The position numbers were made by a program, and so were the translations under genes. Below, one piece after another: positions 25,077-33,208 of a stretch of 40,172 bases of DNA; the first letter of the stretch is position 1; each line of letters begins with the position of its first letter. The DNA comes from JANYCG01 sp031431035 (lineage in GTDB: Bacteria > Pseudomonadota > Gammaproteobacteria > Burkholderiales > Burkholderiaceae_C), in the NCBI GenBank assembly GCA_031431035.1, contig JANPCR010000127.1:1-40172 (forward strand), in the 5' to 3' direction. Below the pieces are notes generated by a model. That model did not search any database. It was not told the origin of the DNA and saw only the letters and a list, made by a program, of their open reading frames with translations.

Positions 25077-26816
25077 ATGACACACCCATTCGTCATCCCT
25101 GCCCGCACTGTGTTTGCGGCCATCGCCAGCGTCGCCGCACTGGCCTCCTGCACCTCCATGCCGGGCAGTGCGGACGTGCCACCCCCGCTTAAGCTGGCCG
25201 AGCCTGCCACGCTCAAGTCTTGTGGCGTGATAGGCGCACGGTTTGAATACCCCAATACCGAACTGCGCGAAGCCGCGCCCATTGCCGCAGGAGCGGTCAC
25301 CCTCTTAGGGCAACCCGTGCCCGCCCATTGCCAGGTATTGGGCCGTATGTTTCCCCGCAAGGGTATCGACGGGCAGGACTACGCCATCGGTTTTGAAATT
25401 CGGCTACCAGCGGCCTGGAATGGCCGTTTCTTTCACCAAGTCAATGGCGGCATTGACGGCGTGGTGCAGCCTGCTTACGGCCTGAACACCAACAGCCCAA
25501 GCGCCTTGGCGCAAGGTTTTGCGGTGATCAGTTCCGACGCGGGTCACACGGGCCGCCAAAACCCCAAGTTTGGCGACGAACCCACCGCCCGGACAGACTA
25601 CGGCTACGGCGCTGTGGGCAAACTCACGCCCATGGCCAAAAGCTTGATCGCTTTTGCCTACGGCAAAGGGCCTGACCGCTCCTACATTGGCGGCTGCAGC
25701 AACGGTGGTCGGCACGCCATGGTGGCGGCTTCGCGTTATGGTGATCAGTACGATGGCTTCCTGGTCGGTGCGCCAGGCTACCGCTTGCCGCATGCCGCTT
25801 TGGCCCAATTGTGGGCAGCGCCGCTGTGGAACGACTTGGCAACGCCAGGTGCCACCGTCAACCACCCGTTTGTACCCACCATCAAACTGCCCGATGTGGG
25901 CACGGCTTTGAATGAGGCGGAGCGCCAGACTGTGGCAAGCGCCGTGCTGGACAAATGCGATGCGCTGGACGGCGTTAACGATGGCCTAGTGCAAGACGTG
26001 AAGGCCTGCCAAGCGGCATTCGATGTACAGCGGGACGTGGCCACCTGCTCTGGCTATGGCCTGGGCTCTCGCAATGGCCAATGCCTGACCCAACCACAAA
26101 AAGACCTGCTGGGGCAGGTAATGGCGGGTGGCAAAACGCCGTCCGGCCAAGTGATTTACAGCAGCTTTCCTTGGGACACTGGCATTGCCACCTCCAATTG
26201 GGCCAATTGGAAGTTCGTCAACTCCCAGGCGTTGGACCCAGCGGCTGGCAATATCTTCATGAGCCCATCGCGCAGCATCAAGGGCTTGTCCAGCATCGAC
26301 CTGGACGAAGCCTACAAAGCGATATTTGCCGTGACCGCGCCGTACACCGAATCGGCAGACACGGTCATCATGCCGCCCGGCAAAGACAACCCGGTCAACC
26401 TGGCGGGCTTGCGTGCACGTGGCGCAAAAATGCTGATGTACCACGGCGTGAGCGACGCAATTTTTTCATCCAACGACACCGCCGCCTGGTGGAACCGCTT
26501 GAACCAGGTCCAGGGTGGCCGCGCCGCTGACTTTGCGCGTTACTTCCCGGTACCGGGCATGGCGCACTGCAACGGCGGCCCCGCCACTGATCGGTTTGAC
26601 GGTCTCTCGGCCTTGGTCAATTGGGTTGAAAAGGGCGAGGCACCTCGCCAACTGCTGGCAGGAGTGCGTGGCCCCGGCAATGCGGCAGGTGCCAATGCCG
26701 ACATCCCCAGCACCTGGTCGTCCACCCGCACCCGGCCCTTGTGCCCTTACCCCCAAGTGGCGCGCTACAACGGCGGTGGCAACCCCGAAGACGCTGCAAA
26801 CTTCAGTTGCCAGTAG
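25077..26816 (+). CDS. Tannase/feruloyl esterase family lipoprotein
   Basis: 579-residue secreted esterase (PF07519 type) with a lipoprotein signal: hydrophobic segment 11-24 and lipobox LASC with Cys25. The nucleophile motif is GCSNGG with Ser208, the family's Cys-Ser variant of GxSxG. Family-typical GAPGY follows at about 20 residues, then AKMLMYHGVSDAIFS carrying the Asp, and PGMAHCNGGPATD with the catalytic His and partner Cys. It would release ferulate or related acids from plant esters at the cell surface. I take the ATG at 25077; a longer frame from 24951 runs through the preceding gene and spacer. It follows the binding-protein genes on the same strand. Confidence 0.9.
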   Translation: MTHPFVIPARTVFAAIASVAALASCTSMPGSADVPPPLKLAEPATLKSCGVIGARFEYPNTELREAAPIAAGAVTLLGQPVPAHCQVLGRMFPRKGIDGQDYAIGFEIRLPAAWNGRFFHQVNGGIDGVVQPAYGLNTNSPSALAQGFAVISSDAGHTGRQNPKFGDEPTARTDYGYGAVGKLTPMAKSLIAFAYGKGPDRSYIGGCSNGGRHAMVAASRYGDQYDGFLVGAPGYRLPHAALAQLWAAPLWNDLATPGATVNHPFVPTIKLPDVGTALNEAERQTVASAVLDKCDALDGVNDGLVQDVKACQAAFDVQRDVATCSGYGLGSRNGQCLTQPQKDLLGQVMAGGKTPSGQVIYSSFPWDTGIATSNWANWKFVNSQALDPAAGNIFMSPSRSIKGLSSIDLDEAYKAIFAVTAPYTESADTVIMPPGKDNPVNLAGLRARGAKMLMYHGVSDAIFSSNDTAAWWNRLNQVQGGRAADFARYFPVPGMAHCNGGPATDRFDGLSALVNWVEKGEAPRQLLAGVRGPGNAAGANADIPSTWSSTRTRPLCPYPQVARYNGGGNPEDAANFSCQ

Positions 26817-26839
26817 CCCAACAAGTCAGGCAAATTGAC

Positions 26840-27358
26840 ATGAAGGCTCAGGGCAAACTTGATTCTGTCAACGACAGTGATGACGACCTGAGCCCGGCGC
26901 CTGAGCCCAATGGGCAAAGCGGAGAAGGCATTCAGCAGGTCGATAGCAGTTACCTGGAGAGCCTGATGGGCTACAACGCCCGGCGCGCGTCCATTCGGAT
27001 TGTTGCCAAATTCATGCGGCGCATGTCGGTTTACCAGCTTCGGCCGGTTGATTTTTCGGTGCTGTCACTGATCATTCACAACGATGGCATCACTTCGCGC
27101 CAGCTGTGCGCAAGCCTCGGTTTGCAGCCTCCCAATTTGGTGGCGATGATCACGGCGCTGGAAAAACGCGAGCTGATTGAGCGCCGACCCCACCCCAAAG
27201 ACGGTCGGGCGCTGGGTTTGCACGCCAGCACCCAGGGCTACAAGCTGATGGTGGACGCAGAGCAAACCGCCGCGCAACTCGAACGCGAGGCGACCAGCAA
27301 ACTTAGCGCTGCTGAGTGCCGCACGCTGATTCACTTGCTGAAGAAAATCTACCTTTAA
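26840..27358 (+). CDS. MarR-family transcriptional regulator
   Basis: 172-residue winged-helix regulator with an acidic, Pro-rich N-terminal tail of about 40 residues. The MarR core follows: LRPVDFSVLSLIIHNDGITS, RQLCASLGLQPPNLVAMITA as recognition helix, then RRPHPKDGRALGLHASTQG as the wing. MarR proteins such as CouR and FerR repress hydroxycinnamate genes and are released by the CoA thioester; that role here is inferred from position at the operon's end. The ATG at 26840 has a weak ribosome-binding site. Confidence 0.87.
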   Translation: MKAQGKLDSVNDSDDDLSPAPEPNGQSGEGIQQVDSSYLESLMGYNARRASIRIVAKFMRRMSVYQLRPVDFSVLSLIIHNDGITSRQLCASLGLQPPNLVAMITALEKRELIERRPHPKDGRALGLHASTQGYKLMVDAEQTAAQLEREATSKLSAAECRTLIHLLKKIYL

Positions 27359-27707
27359 GACGCACTTTACTTCGCACAAAATACGACCTGTCACCCGACC
27401 GTAAGGCTCTCGATTCACCCTTGGCATGTGTGGTTTTTTGTGCACTTTGCAGGCTTTTTGCGCCTTTCAAGCTATGAATCTAGTAGCAAATGAAAATTTG
27501 CGCTATAGTTTCTTTCAAGATTTGAGTTTGCTCTCGCAACCACTTTAGCAACCACTTTCATATTCTCTTTTTGATTGCATTCACCCTCCCACCTGATGTC
27601 CCGAACAGCGCCTGCCAGCTAACGCCCACCCCCAAAAGCGCTTGAATCCCGACCAAAGCCCCAATTCCAACTGATAATTTTTGCCAACGCTAGAGGAGCC
27701 CCACGCC
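27359..27707. other. Intergenic region with a hairpin and a short direct repeat
   Basis: 349 bases with no gene. A perfect hairpin GCAAAT-GAAA-ATTTGC (27486-27501) sits inside CTAT...ATAG (27472-27475, 27505-27508). Its AGCAAAT arm is reminiscent of the composite element's terminal hairpin, but no CTCTAGCTC core is present. A 12-base direct repeat GCAACCACTTT(A/C) lies at 27536-27559. The rest must hold the promoter of the HxlR-like gene; I do not see a strong one. Confidence 0.5.
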
Positions 27708-28025
27708 ATGAGAACCAAAGAATCTGCCGCAATTGGTCAACTGCTGTCCTTGCTGGAATCGCGCTACTGCATGCGCGTGTTGTGGGCGCTGAAAGATGGC
27801 CATCCCCAAACCTTCAGATTGTTGCAAGACAGCGTGGGCTTGATCACCCCCAACACGCTCAATACCCGCATCAAAGACCTGCGCGAAGCCGGTCTGATGA
27901 CCCATGGCGACGACGGCTACACCGTAACCAGCTCTGGGGTCGATTTGCTCAAGCGCCTGAATGACCTGCAGGCCTTTGCGGCCAAATGGGCCGCCAGCCA
28001 AGCCAAGAAGGCCGCTCCTAAATAA
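27708..28025 (+). CDS. HxlR-like winged-helix transcriptional regulator
   Basis: 105-residue small DNA-binding protein. The segment LESRYCMRVLWALKDGHPQT matches the HxlR opening helix. ITPNTLNTRIKDLREAGLMT is the recognition helix, and HGDDGYTVTSSGVDLL is the wing. Length fits HxlR/MarR-like one-domain regulators. AGAGGAG is 9 bases before the ATG. There is no flanking partner gene, so the target and signal are unknown. Confidence 0.8.
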   Translation: MRTKESAAIGQLLSLLESRYCMRVLWALKDGHPQTFRLLQDSVGLITPNTLNTRIKDLREAGLMTHGDDGYTVTSSGVDLLKRLNDLQAFAAKWAASQAKKAAPK

Positions 28026-28070
28026 GACCTTGAAAATCCGCAAGCGGCTGCAAGTGGCCGCAAGCTCACC

Positions 28071-28097
28071 AAAAGACAGCCTGGCTGTCTTTTTTTT
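28071..28097 (+). terminator. Rho-independent terminator
   Basis: AAAAGACAGCC-T-GGCTGTC followed by eight T residues, 46 bases after the HxlR-like stop codon. The stem is seven base pairs before A-T pairing extends it. Confidence 0.9.
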
Positions 28098-28321
28098 CGC
28101 TTTTTTCAATTTTGTCGGATCAAGCCTGCAGCGCAGAAACCGCCCGTTTATCACGCTGCACGTCTTCGAAAACAGCCGGCAAACCAGCCCCGACCTGAAT
28201 TCGGCCCCCATGCGCTCCCGGTCAATCCGAAGCGCCGCGCTCTGCTGGCATAATTTAGCCCTGCAACGGGCTCAAAGACAAGCTTGGGTTGGCTTTTAAA
28301 AACGTGGCTTTTGCCGACTAA
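28098..28321. other. Gene-free stretch before composite element copy C
   Basis: 224 bases between the terminator and the palindrome of copy C. I see no reading frame with a ribosome-binding site, no clear promoter and no repeat here. Confidence 0.35.
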
Positions 28322-28434
28322 ATACCCAAATTGGGTATAAGAACCGTCAAAATCGCTGTTTTAGGCAAATTTTTAATAAAATAGGCCTCTAGCTCTCTAA
28401 TAATATACATAGTTTGCTATATAAATAATAGCAA
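28322..28434 (+). repeat. Composite intergenic element, copy C
   Basis: Palindrome ATACCCAA-A-TTGGGTAT (28322-28338), TCAAAA box 40 bases before the core, spacer ending TAATAAAATAGGC, core CTCTAGCTCTCTAATAATAT starting at 28387. The terminal hairpin is TTGCTAT (28414-28420) / ATAGCAA (28428-28434) with a 7-base loop. Palindrome centre to CTCTAG is 57 bases. Upstream of the FKBP gene. Confidence 0.9.
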
Positions 28435-28526
28435 CCGAGATTGTTTGAAACCCTTCCCTGATCGGTCTTGATCTCGCCCGATCCCCTTTGATCTCACTTT
28501 ATTTCATCTCTCAAAAGGATTCTTCA

Positions 28527-28886
28527 ATGACCACCGCCATCACCACCGCGTCCGGCCTGCAATACAGCGACACCATGATCGGATCAGGCGACGAAGCCCG
28601 CAAAGGCCAAAAAGTCACCGTGCATTACACCGGCTGGCTCTACAACAACGGCACGCAAGGTGCCAAGTTTGACTCCAGCAAGGACCGCAACGACCCGTTT
28701 GTGTTCTCGCTCGGCGCGGGCATGGTCATCAAAGGTTGGGACGAAGGCGTTGCCGGTATGAAAATTGGCGGCGCGCGCACCCTGATCATTCCGGCGGCCC
28801 TGGGTTATGGCGCCCAAGGCGCGGGCGGCGTCATTCCTCCCAACGCCACCTTGAAGTTTGACGTTGAACTGCTCGGCGTCAAATAA
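28527..28886 (+). CDS. FKBP-type peptidyl-prolyl cis-trans isomerase
   Basis: 119-residue single-domain FKBP without a signal peptide, so cytoplasmic. Landmarks: KGQKVTVHYTGWLYNNGTQG, FDSSKDRNDPFVFSLGAGMV, IKGWDEGVAGMKIGGARTL, IIPAALGYG and IPPNATLKFDVELLGVK, including the Trp and Tyr of the FK506-binding pocket. Length matches FkbP/FklB-core proteins. AAAAGGA precedes the ATG at 28527. It accelerates proline isomerisation in folding; placement next to grpE-dnaK-dnaJ fits a chaperone neighbourhood, though it has its own upstream region. Confidence 0.94.
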   Translation: MTTAITTASGLQYSDTMIGSGDEARKGQKVTVHYTGWLYNNGTQGAKFDSSKDRNDPFVFSLGAGMVIKGWDEGVAGMKIGGARTLIIPAALGYGAQGAGGVIPPNATLKFDVELLGVK

Positions 28887-29058
28887 ACCAAATCCATAGG
28901 TCCAATTCACAGGTCAAATTCATCAGGCAAGTTCGGCCGGCGAATTTGCCTCCAATTTGCAAGATTCTGCCTGGCAGCGCCCCGTTGGCGGCTGCCGCCA
29001 ATTTTAGAGTCTCTGCCAAAAAGCGACTGAAAACCCCAAGCGCTTTTGTGAAAAACCC

Positions 29059-29087
29059 CTTGAAACGGCTTAATTTGCCCTCAATTT
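29059..29087 (+). promoter_or_regulatory. Sigma-32-like heat-shock promoter of grpE
   Basis: CTTGAAA (29059-29065), a 12-base spacer, then CCCTCAATTT (29078-29087), close to the sigma-32 pattern CTTGAAA...CCCCATNT. It is 33 bases before the grpE start codon. Confidence 0.6.
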
Positions 29088-29119
29088 GGAGGGGTATTCG
29101 CAATTTACTTATTTTTCGC

Positions 29120-29797
29120 ATGTCTGAACCGTCCCAAAACCCCAACGATTCACAGCCTTCGGCCCAGCCACCAGGCTCACCCCAAAACACGTCTAATGGC
29201 ACATCTAATAGCGCGCCCCAAGCGCAGGCTCAGGCCAACCAGCCTGGCCCCATGGGCGACCCGTCTCGCCCCATGAGCCCGGAAGAGCTTGAAGCGGCTG
29301 CTTTTGCCAATGAATTTGCCAATGAATCCGACGCATTAGCCACCGCTTTGGCCGAACTGGCCACCCTTAAGGCCAAAAGCACCGACCTGGCCGACCAGTA
29401 CCTTCGCGCCAAAGCCGAGGCTGAAAACGCCCGCCGCCGCGCCGAAGACGAAATCAGCAAAGCCCGCAAATTCGCGGTTGAGTCCTTTGCCGAAAGCCTG
29501 TTGCCGGTGACCGACAGCCTGGAGGCCGGTTTGGCCATCAAAGACGCGACCATTGAACAAATTCGCGAAGGCGCGCAAGCCACGCTGCGCCAACTGACCG
29601 CCGCACTTGAGCGCAACAAAGTCATCGCTATCAACCCTGAAGCCGGGGCCAAATTTGACCCGCACTTTCATCAAGCCATCAGCGTGGTGCCGTCAGAGCA
29701 TGAGGCCAACACCATCGTCATGGTGCTGCAAAAAGGCTATTCCATTGCCGACCGCGTCATGCGCCCGGCTTTGGTCACCGTGTCAGCACCGAAATAA
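29120..29797 (+). CDS. grpE: Nucleotide exchange factor GrpE
   Basis: 225-residue co-chaperone that releases ADP from DnaK. A low-complexity N-terminal tail (Ser/Pro/Gln-rich, to about residue 55) is followed by a long coiled-coil helix. DQYLRAKAEAENARRRAEDE is the GrpE landmark in it. The C-terminal beta domain contains GAKFDPHFHQAISVVPS and VLQKGYSIADRVMRPALV. The ATG at 29120 is taken because the frame upstream is not GrpE-like; it lacks a close Shine-Dalgarno sequence (GGAGGGG lies about 25 bases away). First gene of grpE-dnaK-dnaJ. Confidence 0.95.
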   Translation: MSEPSQNPNDSQPSAQPPGSPQNTSNGTSNSAPQAQAQANQPGPMGDPSRPMSPEELEAAAFANEFANESDALATALAELATLKAKSTDLADQYLRAKAEAENARRRAEDEISKARKFAVESFAESLLPVTDSLEAGLAIKDATIEQIREGAQATLRQLTAALERNKVIAINPEAGAKFDPHFHQAISVVPSEHEANTIVMVLQKGYSIADRVMRPALVTVSAPK

Positions 29798-29832
29798 GTC
29801 GACAAAAGACGTCAATTGGCTACCACATCGTG

Positions 29833-29850
29833 ACTTGAAATTTTTCAAGT
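29833..29850. promoter_or_regulatory. Palindrome with a sigma-32-like -35 element upstream of dnaK
   Basis: ACTTGAAA-TT-TTTCAAGT is a perfect 18-base dyad that contains CTTGAAA on both strands. A possible -10 region (CCACAAGT) lies 13 bases after the plus-strand copy, giving dnaK a second heat-shock promoter. The dyad could also bind a repressor. Confidence 0.45.
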
Positions 29851-29889
29851 TATCCACAAGTTAACAGCATCTAAATACTGGAGAGCATC

Positions 29890-31863
29890 ATGGGAAGAAT
29901 TATCGGCATTGACTTGGGCACCACCAACTCCTGCGTAGCCATCATGGAGGGCAACACCCCCAAAGTGATTGAAAACTCGGAAGGCGCGCGCACCACGCCG
30001 TCCATCATCGCCTACCAAGACGGTGGCGAAGTGCTGGTCGGCGCATCGGCCAAGCGCCAGGCCGTGACCAACCCGCGCAACACGCTGTACGCCGTGAAGC
30101 GCCTGATTGGCCGCAAATTCGCCGAGAAAGAAGTCCAGAAGGACATCGATCTCATGCCCTACAAAATTGCCGCCGCCGACAATGGCGACGCCTGGGTAGA
30201 AGTGCGTGGCGAGCGCATGGCGCCCCAACAGGTCAGCGCCGACGTGTTGCGCAAAATGAAGAAAACCGCTGAAGACTATCTGGGCGAAGCCGTCTCAGAG
30301 GCCGTCATCACCGTGCCCGCTTACTTCAACGACGCCCAGCGCCAAGCCACCAAAGACGCAGGCCGCATTGCCGGTTTGGACGTGAAGCGCATCATCAACG
30401 AGCCCACGGCGGCAGCGTTGGCGTTTGGCCTGGACAAACAAGAAAAAGGCGACCGCAAAATCGCGGTTTACGACTTGGGTGGCGGCACGTTTGATGTGTC
30501 CATCATCGAGATCGCCGACGTTGACGGCGAAAAGCAGTTCGAAGTGCTGGCCACCAATGGCGACACCTTTTTGGGTGGTGAAGACTTCGACCAGCGCGTT
30601 ATTGAGTACATCATTGCCGAGTTCAAGAAAGACCAAGGCGTTGATTTGGGCAAGGACGTGTTGGCCTTGCAGCGCCTCAAAGAAGCCGCTGAAAAGGCCA
30701 AAATTGAGCTGTCCAGCAGTGCGCAGACGGACATTAACTTGCCTTATGTCACGGCGGATGCCTCTGGTCCCAAGCACTTGAACATCAAGTTAACCCGCGC
30801 CAAGCTCGAAAGCCTGGTGGACGACCTGATTGAGCGCACCATCGCCCCCTGCCGTACCGCCATCAAAGACGCGGGCGTGAGCACGGCCGACATTCATGAC
30901 GTGATTTTGGTCGGCGGCATGACCCGCATGCCCAAGGTTCAAGAGAAGGTTAAAGAATTCTTTGGCCGCGAGCCGCGCAAAGACGTGAACCCGGACGAAG
31001 CCGTGGCGGTGGGCGCTGCCATTCAAGGCCAAGTGCTGGCCGGTGACCGCAAAGACGTGTTGCTGCTGGACGTGACGCCTCTGTCCTTGGGAATTGAAAC
31101 CATGGGCGGTGTCATGACCAAAATGATCACCAAAAACACCACCATCCCGACCAAGTTTGCACAAACTTTTTCGACCGCTGACGACAACCAGCCGGCTGTG
31201 ACGATCAAGGTGTTTCAGGGCGAGCGCGAGATTGCCTCTGGCAACAAAATGCTGGGCGAATTCAACCTTGAAGGCATTCCACCCGCATCACGCGGCACGC
31301 CACAAATTGAAGTGTCGTTTGACATTGACGCCAACGGCATTTTGCATGTGGGTGCCAAAGACAAGGGCACGGGCAAAGAAAACAAAATCACCATCAAGGC
31401 CAACTCTGGCCTGACCGAAGCTGAAATTCAGCAAATGGTGAAAGACGCCGAGCTGAACGCGGCTGACGACAAGAAAAAGCTCGAACTGGTTCAAGCCAGA
31501 AACCAGGGCGAAGCCAATGTTCACAGCGTCAAAAAGAGCCTGACCGAATACGGTGACAAGCTGGATGCGGGCGAAAAAGAAAAGATCGAAGCCGCCATCA
31601 AAGACTTGGAAACCGCCCTGAAGGCCGACGACAAAGCCGCGATTGAAGAGAAAAACGCGACCTTGCAAACCGCCAGCCAAAAGCTCGGTGAAAAAATGTA
31701 CGCCGACATGCAAGCCAAGCAAGCCGCCGACGCTGCGGCTGCTGGCGGCGCCGCGGGCGGAACCGATGCTGCTGGTGCCGGTGGTGCGGGTGCCCAAGCC
31801 GAAAAACCACATGACGACAACGTGGTTGATGCCGAGGTGAAAGAAGTCAAAAAGCCCGTATAA
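29890..31863 (+). CDS. dnaK: Molecular chaperone DnaK (Hsp70)
   Basis: 657-residue Hsp70. The ATPase domain (about 1-385) has GIDLGTTNSCVAIMEG, VPAYFNDAQRQATKDAGRIA, EPTAAALAFG and VYDLGGGTFDVSI, with ILVGGMTRMPKVQ further on. The linker DVLLLDVTPLSLGIE and the peptide-binding domain follow. The lid ends in a Gly/Ala-rich tail and the conserved VVDAEVKEVKK terminus. GGAGAG is upstream of the ATG. Partner of the flanking grpE and dnaJ. Confidence 0.98.
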   Translation: MGRIIGIDLGTTNSCVAIMEGNTPKVIENSEGARTTPSIIAYQDGGEVLVGASAKRQAVTNPRNTLYAVKRLIGRKFAEKEVQKDIDLMPYKIAAADNGDAWVEVRGERMAPQQVSADVLRKMKKTAEDYLGEAVSEAVITVPAYFNDAQRQATKDAGRIAGLDVKRIINEPTAAALAFGLDKQEKGDRKIAVYDLGGGTFDVSIIEIADVDGEKQFEVLATNGDTFLGGEDFDQRVIEYIIAEFKKDQGVDLGKDVLALQRLKEAAEKAKIELSSSAQTDINLPYVTADASGPKHLNIKLTRAKLESLVDDLIERTIAPCRTAIKDAGVSTADIHDVILVGGMTRMPKVQEKVKEFFGREPRKDVNPDEAVAVGAAIQGQVLAGDRKDVLLLDVTPLSLGIETMGGVMTKMITKNTTIPTKFAQTFSTADDNQPAVTIKVFQGEREIASGNKMLGEFNLEGIPPASRGTPQIEVSFDIDANGILHVGAKDKGTGKENKITIKANSGLTEAEIQQMVKDAELNAADDKKKLELVQARNQGEANVHSVKKSLTEYGDKLDAGEKEKIEAAIKDLETALKADDKAAIEEKNATLQTASQKLGEKMYADMQAKQAADAAAAGGAAGGTDAAGAGGAGAQAEKPHDDNVVDAEVKEVKKPV

Positions 31864-31929
31864 ACCGGTTGGCACCCAAGGTTTGACCGCTGAGGTTTAA
31901 TCCCAAACACAAGCTGTGACCCAACCCAT

Positions 31930-31969
31930 CGCCGCGCCCGAACTGCCCCTGTCACAGTTCAGCGCGGCG
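31930..31969 (+). promoter_or_regulatory. Long stem-loop between dnaK and dnaJ
   Basis: CGCCGCGC and GAACTG on the left pair with CAGTTC and GCGCGGCG on the right, with CC opposite A as an internal bulge and a 9-base loop. There is no following T-run, so it is more likely an mRNA stability, processing or partial attenuation structure that sets the DnaK:DnaJ ratio than a strong terminator. Confidence 0.55.
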
Positions 31970-32036
31970 GCGTTGTTTGAGTCGCAGGCCAAGCACCCGC
32001 TCCCGACTACCTGCAGACCCGCTCGGGTTGGCAAAA

Positions 32037-32070
32037 ATGGCTGAACACAATGGCTGAACACAATGGCTAA
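32037..32070 (+). repeat. 13-base tandem triplication over the dnaJ start codon
   Basis: ATGGCTGAACACA occurs at 32037 and 32050, and a third, truncated unit ATGGCTAA at 32063 is the dnaJ start. Because 13 is not a multiple of three, the three ATG codons are in three different frames. The first two open identical 6-codon ORFs (MAEHNG, stop), the second ending inside the dnaJ start region. Confidence 0.85.
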
Positions 32071-33208
32071 ACGAGATTACTACGAAGTTCTGGGCGTCCC
32101 CAAAAACGCGTCGGAAGAAGAAATTAAAAAATCCTATCGCAAGCATGCGATGAAGTACCACCCTGACCGCAATCAGGGGGACACGGCCAAGGTAGCTGAG
32201 GAAAAATTCAAAGAGTCCAAAGAAGCCTACGAAATGCTGACCGACCCGAACAAACGGGCCGCTTACGACCAGCACGGGCACGCAGGTGTAGACCCCAACA
32301 TGCGCGGTCCGGGCGGCGCGGGCGCTGAAGGCTTTGGTGGTTTTGCCGAGGCGTTTGGCGATATTTTTGGCGACATGTTCGGCCAGCAAAGGGGCCGCGC
32401 AGGTGCGGGTGGCGGGCGTCAGGTGTACCGGGGTGGCGACTTAAGCTACGCCATGGAAGTCACGCTGGAAGAAGCCGCACGCGGCAAAGAGGCGCAAATT
32501 CGCATTCCCAGCTGGGAAGCCTGCGAGCCCTGCAAAGGCAGTGGCGCCAAACCCGGCACCACGGTTAAAACCTGCGCGACTTGCCAGGGTTCGGGTGCTG
32601 TGCAAATGCGCCAGGGCTTCTTTAGCGTGCAGCAAGCCTGCCCCACTTGCCGTGGCAGTGGCAAGGTGATCCCCGAGCCTTGCAGCGCTTGCAGTGGCCA
32701 AGGCAAGGTTAAAAAGCAAAAGACGCTTGAGGTCAAAATTCCATCCGGCATTGACGGCGGCATGCGCATTCGCAGCACGGGCAATGGCGAACCGGGCACC
32801 AACGGCGGCCCGCCGGGCGATTTGTACATTGAAATTCGGCTCAAAAAACACGACATTTTTGAGCGCGATGGCGACGACATTCACTGCTCGGTCCCGATCA
32901 GCATCATCACAGCGTCCCTGGGTGGCGAGATCGACGTGCCCACGCTGGAGGGCAAGGCTGCCATCGACATTCCCGAAGGCACCCAAACCGGCAAGCAGTT
33001 TCGTCTGCGCGGCAAGGGCATCAAAGGGGTGCGAGCCAGTTACCCAGGCGACCTGTACTGCCACATCACGCTGGAAACACCCGTCAAGCTGACAGAGCAT
33101 CAGCGCAAGCTGCTTAAAGAGCTGGACGAGTCGTTTAAAAAGGGCGGCAGCAAACATTCGCCAACTGGCGATAGCTGGACTGACAAGCTGAAGAGCTTTT
33201 TCAGCTAG
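32063..33208 (+). CDS. dnaJ: Co-chaperone DnaJ (Hsp40)
   Basis: 381-residue class I J-protein. The J domain has the essential HPD at residues 33-35 (KYHPDRNQGD), then a Gly/Phe-rich region (about 75-120). The zinc domain has four CxxCxGxG units (CEPCKGSG, CATCQGSG, CPTCRGSG, CSACSGQG), and two C-terminal substrate-binding domains follow. It stimulates DnaK ATPase. The start is fixed by MAKRDYYEVLG, but there is no Shine-Dalgarno sequence at the usual distance; two short upstream ORFs overlap it. Confidence 0.97.
   Translation: MAKRDYYEVLGVPKNASEEEIKKSYRKHAMKYHPDRNQGDTAKVAEEKFKESKEAYEMLTDPNKRAAYDQHGHAGVDPNMRGPGGAGAEGFGGFAEAFGDIFGDMFGQQRGRAGAGGGRQVYRGGDLSYAMEVTLEEAARGKEAQIRIPSWEACEPCKGSGAKPGTTVKTCATCQGSGAVQMRQGFFSVQQACPTCRGSGKVIPEPCSACSGQGKVKKQKTLEVKIPSGIDGGMRIRSTGNGEPGTNGGPPGDLYIEIRLKKHDIFERDGDDIHCSVPISIITASLGGEIDVPTLEGKAAIDIPEGTQTGKQFRLRGKGIKGVRASYPGDLYCHITLETPVKLTEHQRKLLKELDESFKKGGSKHSPTGDSWTDKLKSFFS

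Larger units (their letters stand above)
31916..32070 (+). pseudogene. Possible frameshifted small ORF between dnaK and dnaJ
   Basis: A GTG at 31916 opens 42 codons (VTQPIAAPELPLSQFSAAAL then FESQAKHPL) ending at 32044. A shift of frame near 32002-32007, as if one base were missing, continues it in protein-like sequence PDYLQTRSGWQKWLNTMAEH and ends at the TAA at 32068-32070, overlapping the dnaJ start. I recognise no family. It could be a decayed leader gene or chance. The same DNA also forms a strong hairpin (31930-31969). Confidence 0.3.

Noticed and set aside
27472..27508. Fifth copy of the composite element
   Set aside because: It has a hairpin with AGCAAAT arms but lacks CTCTAGCTC, the TCAAAA box and the upstream palindrome at 57 bases.
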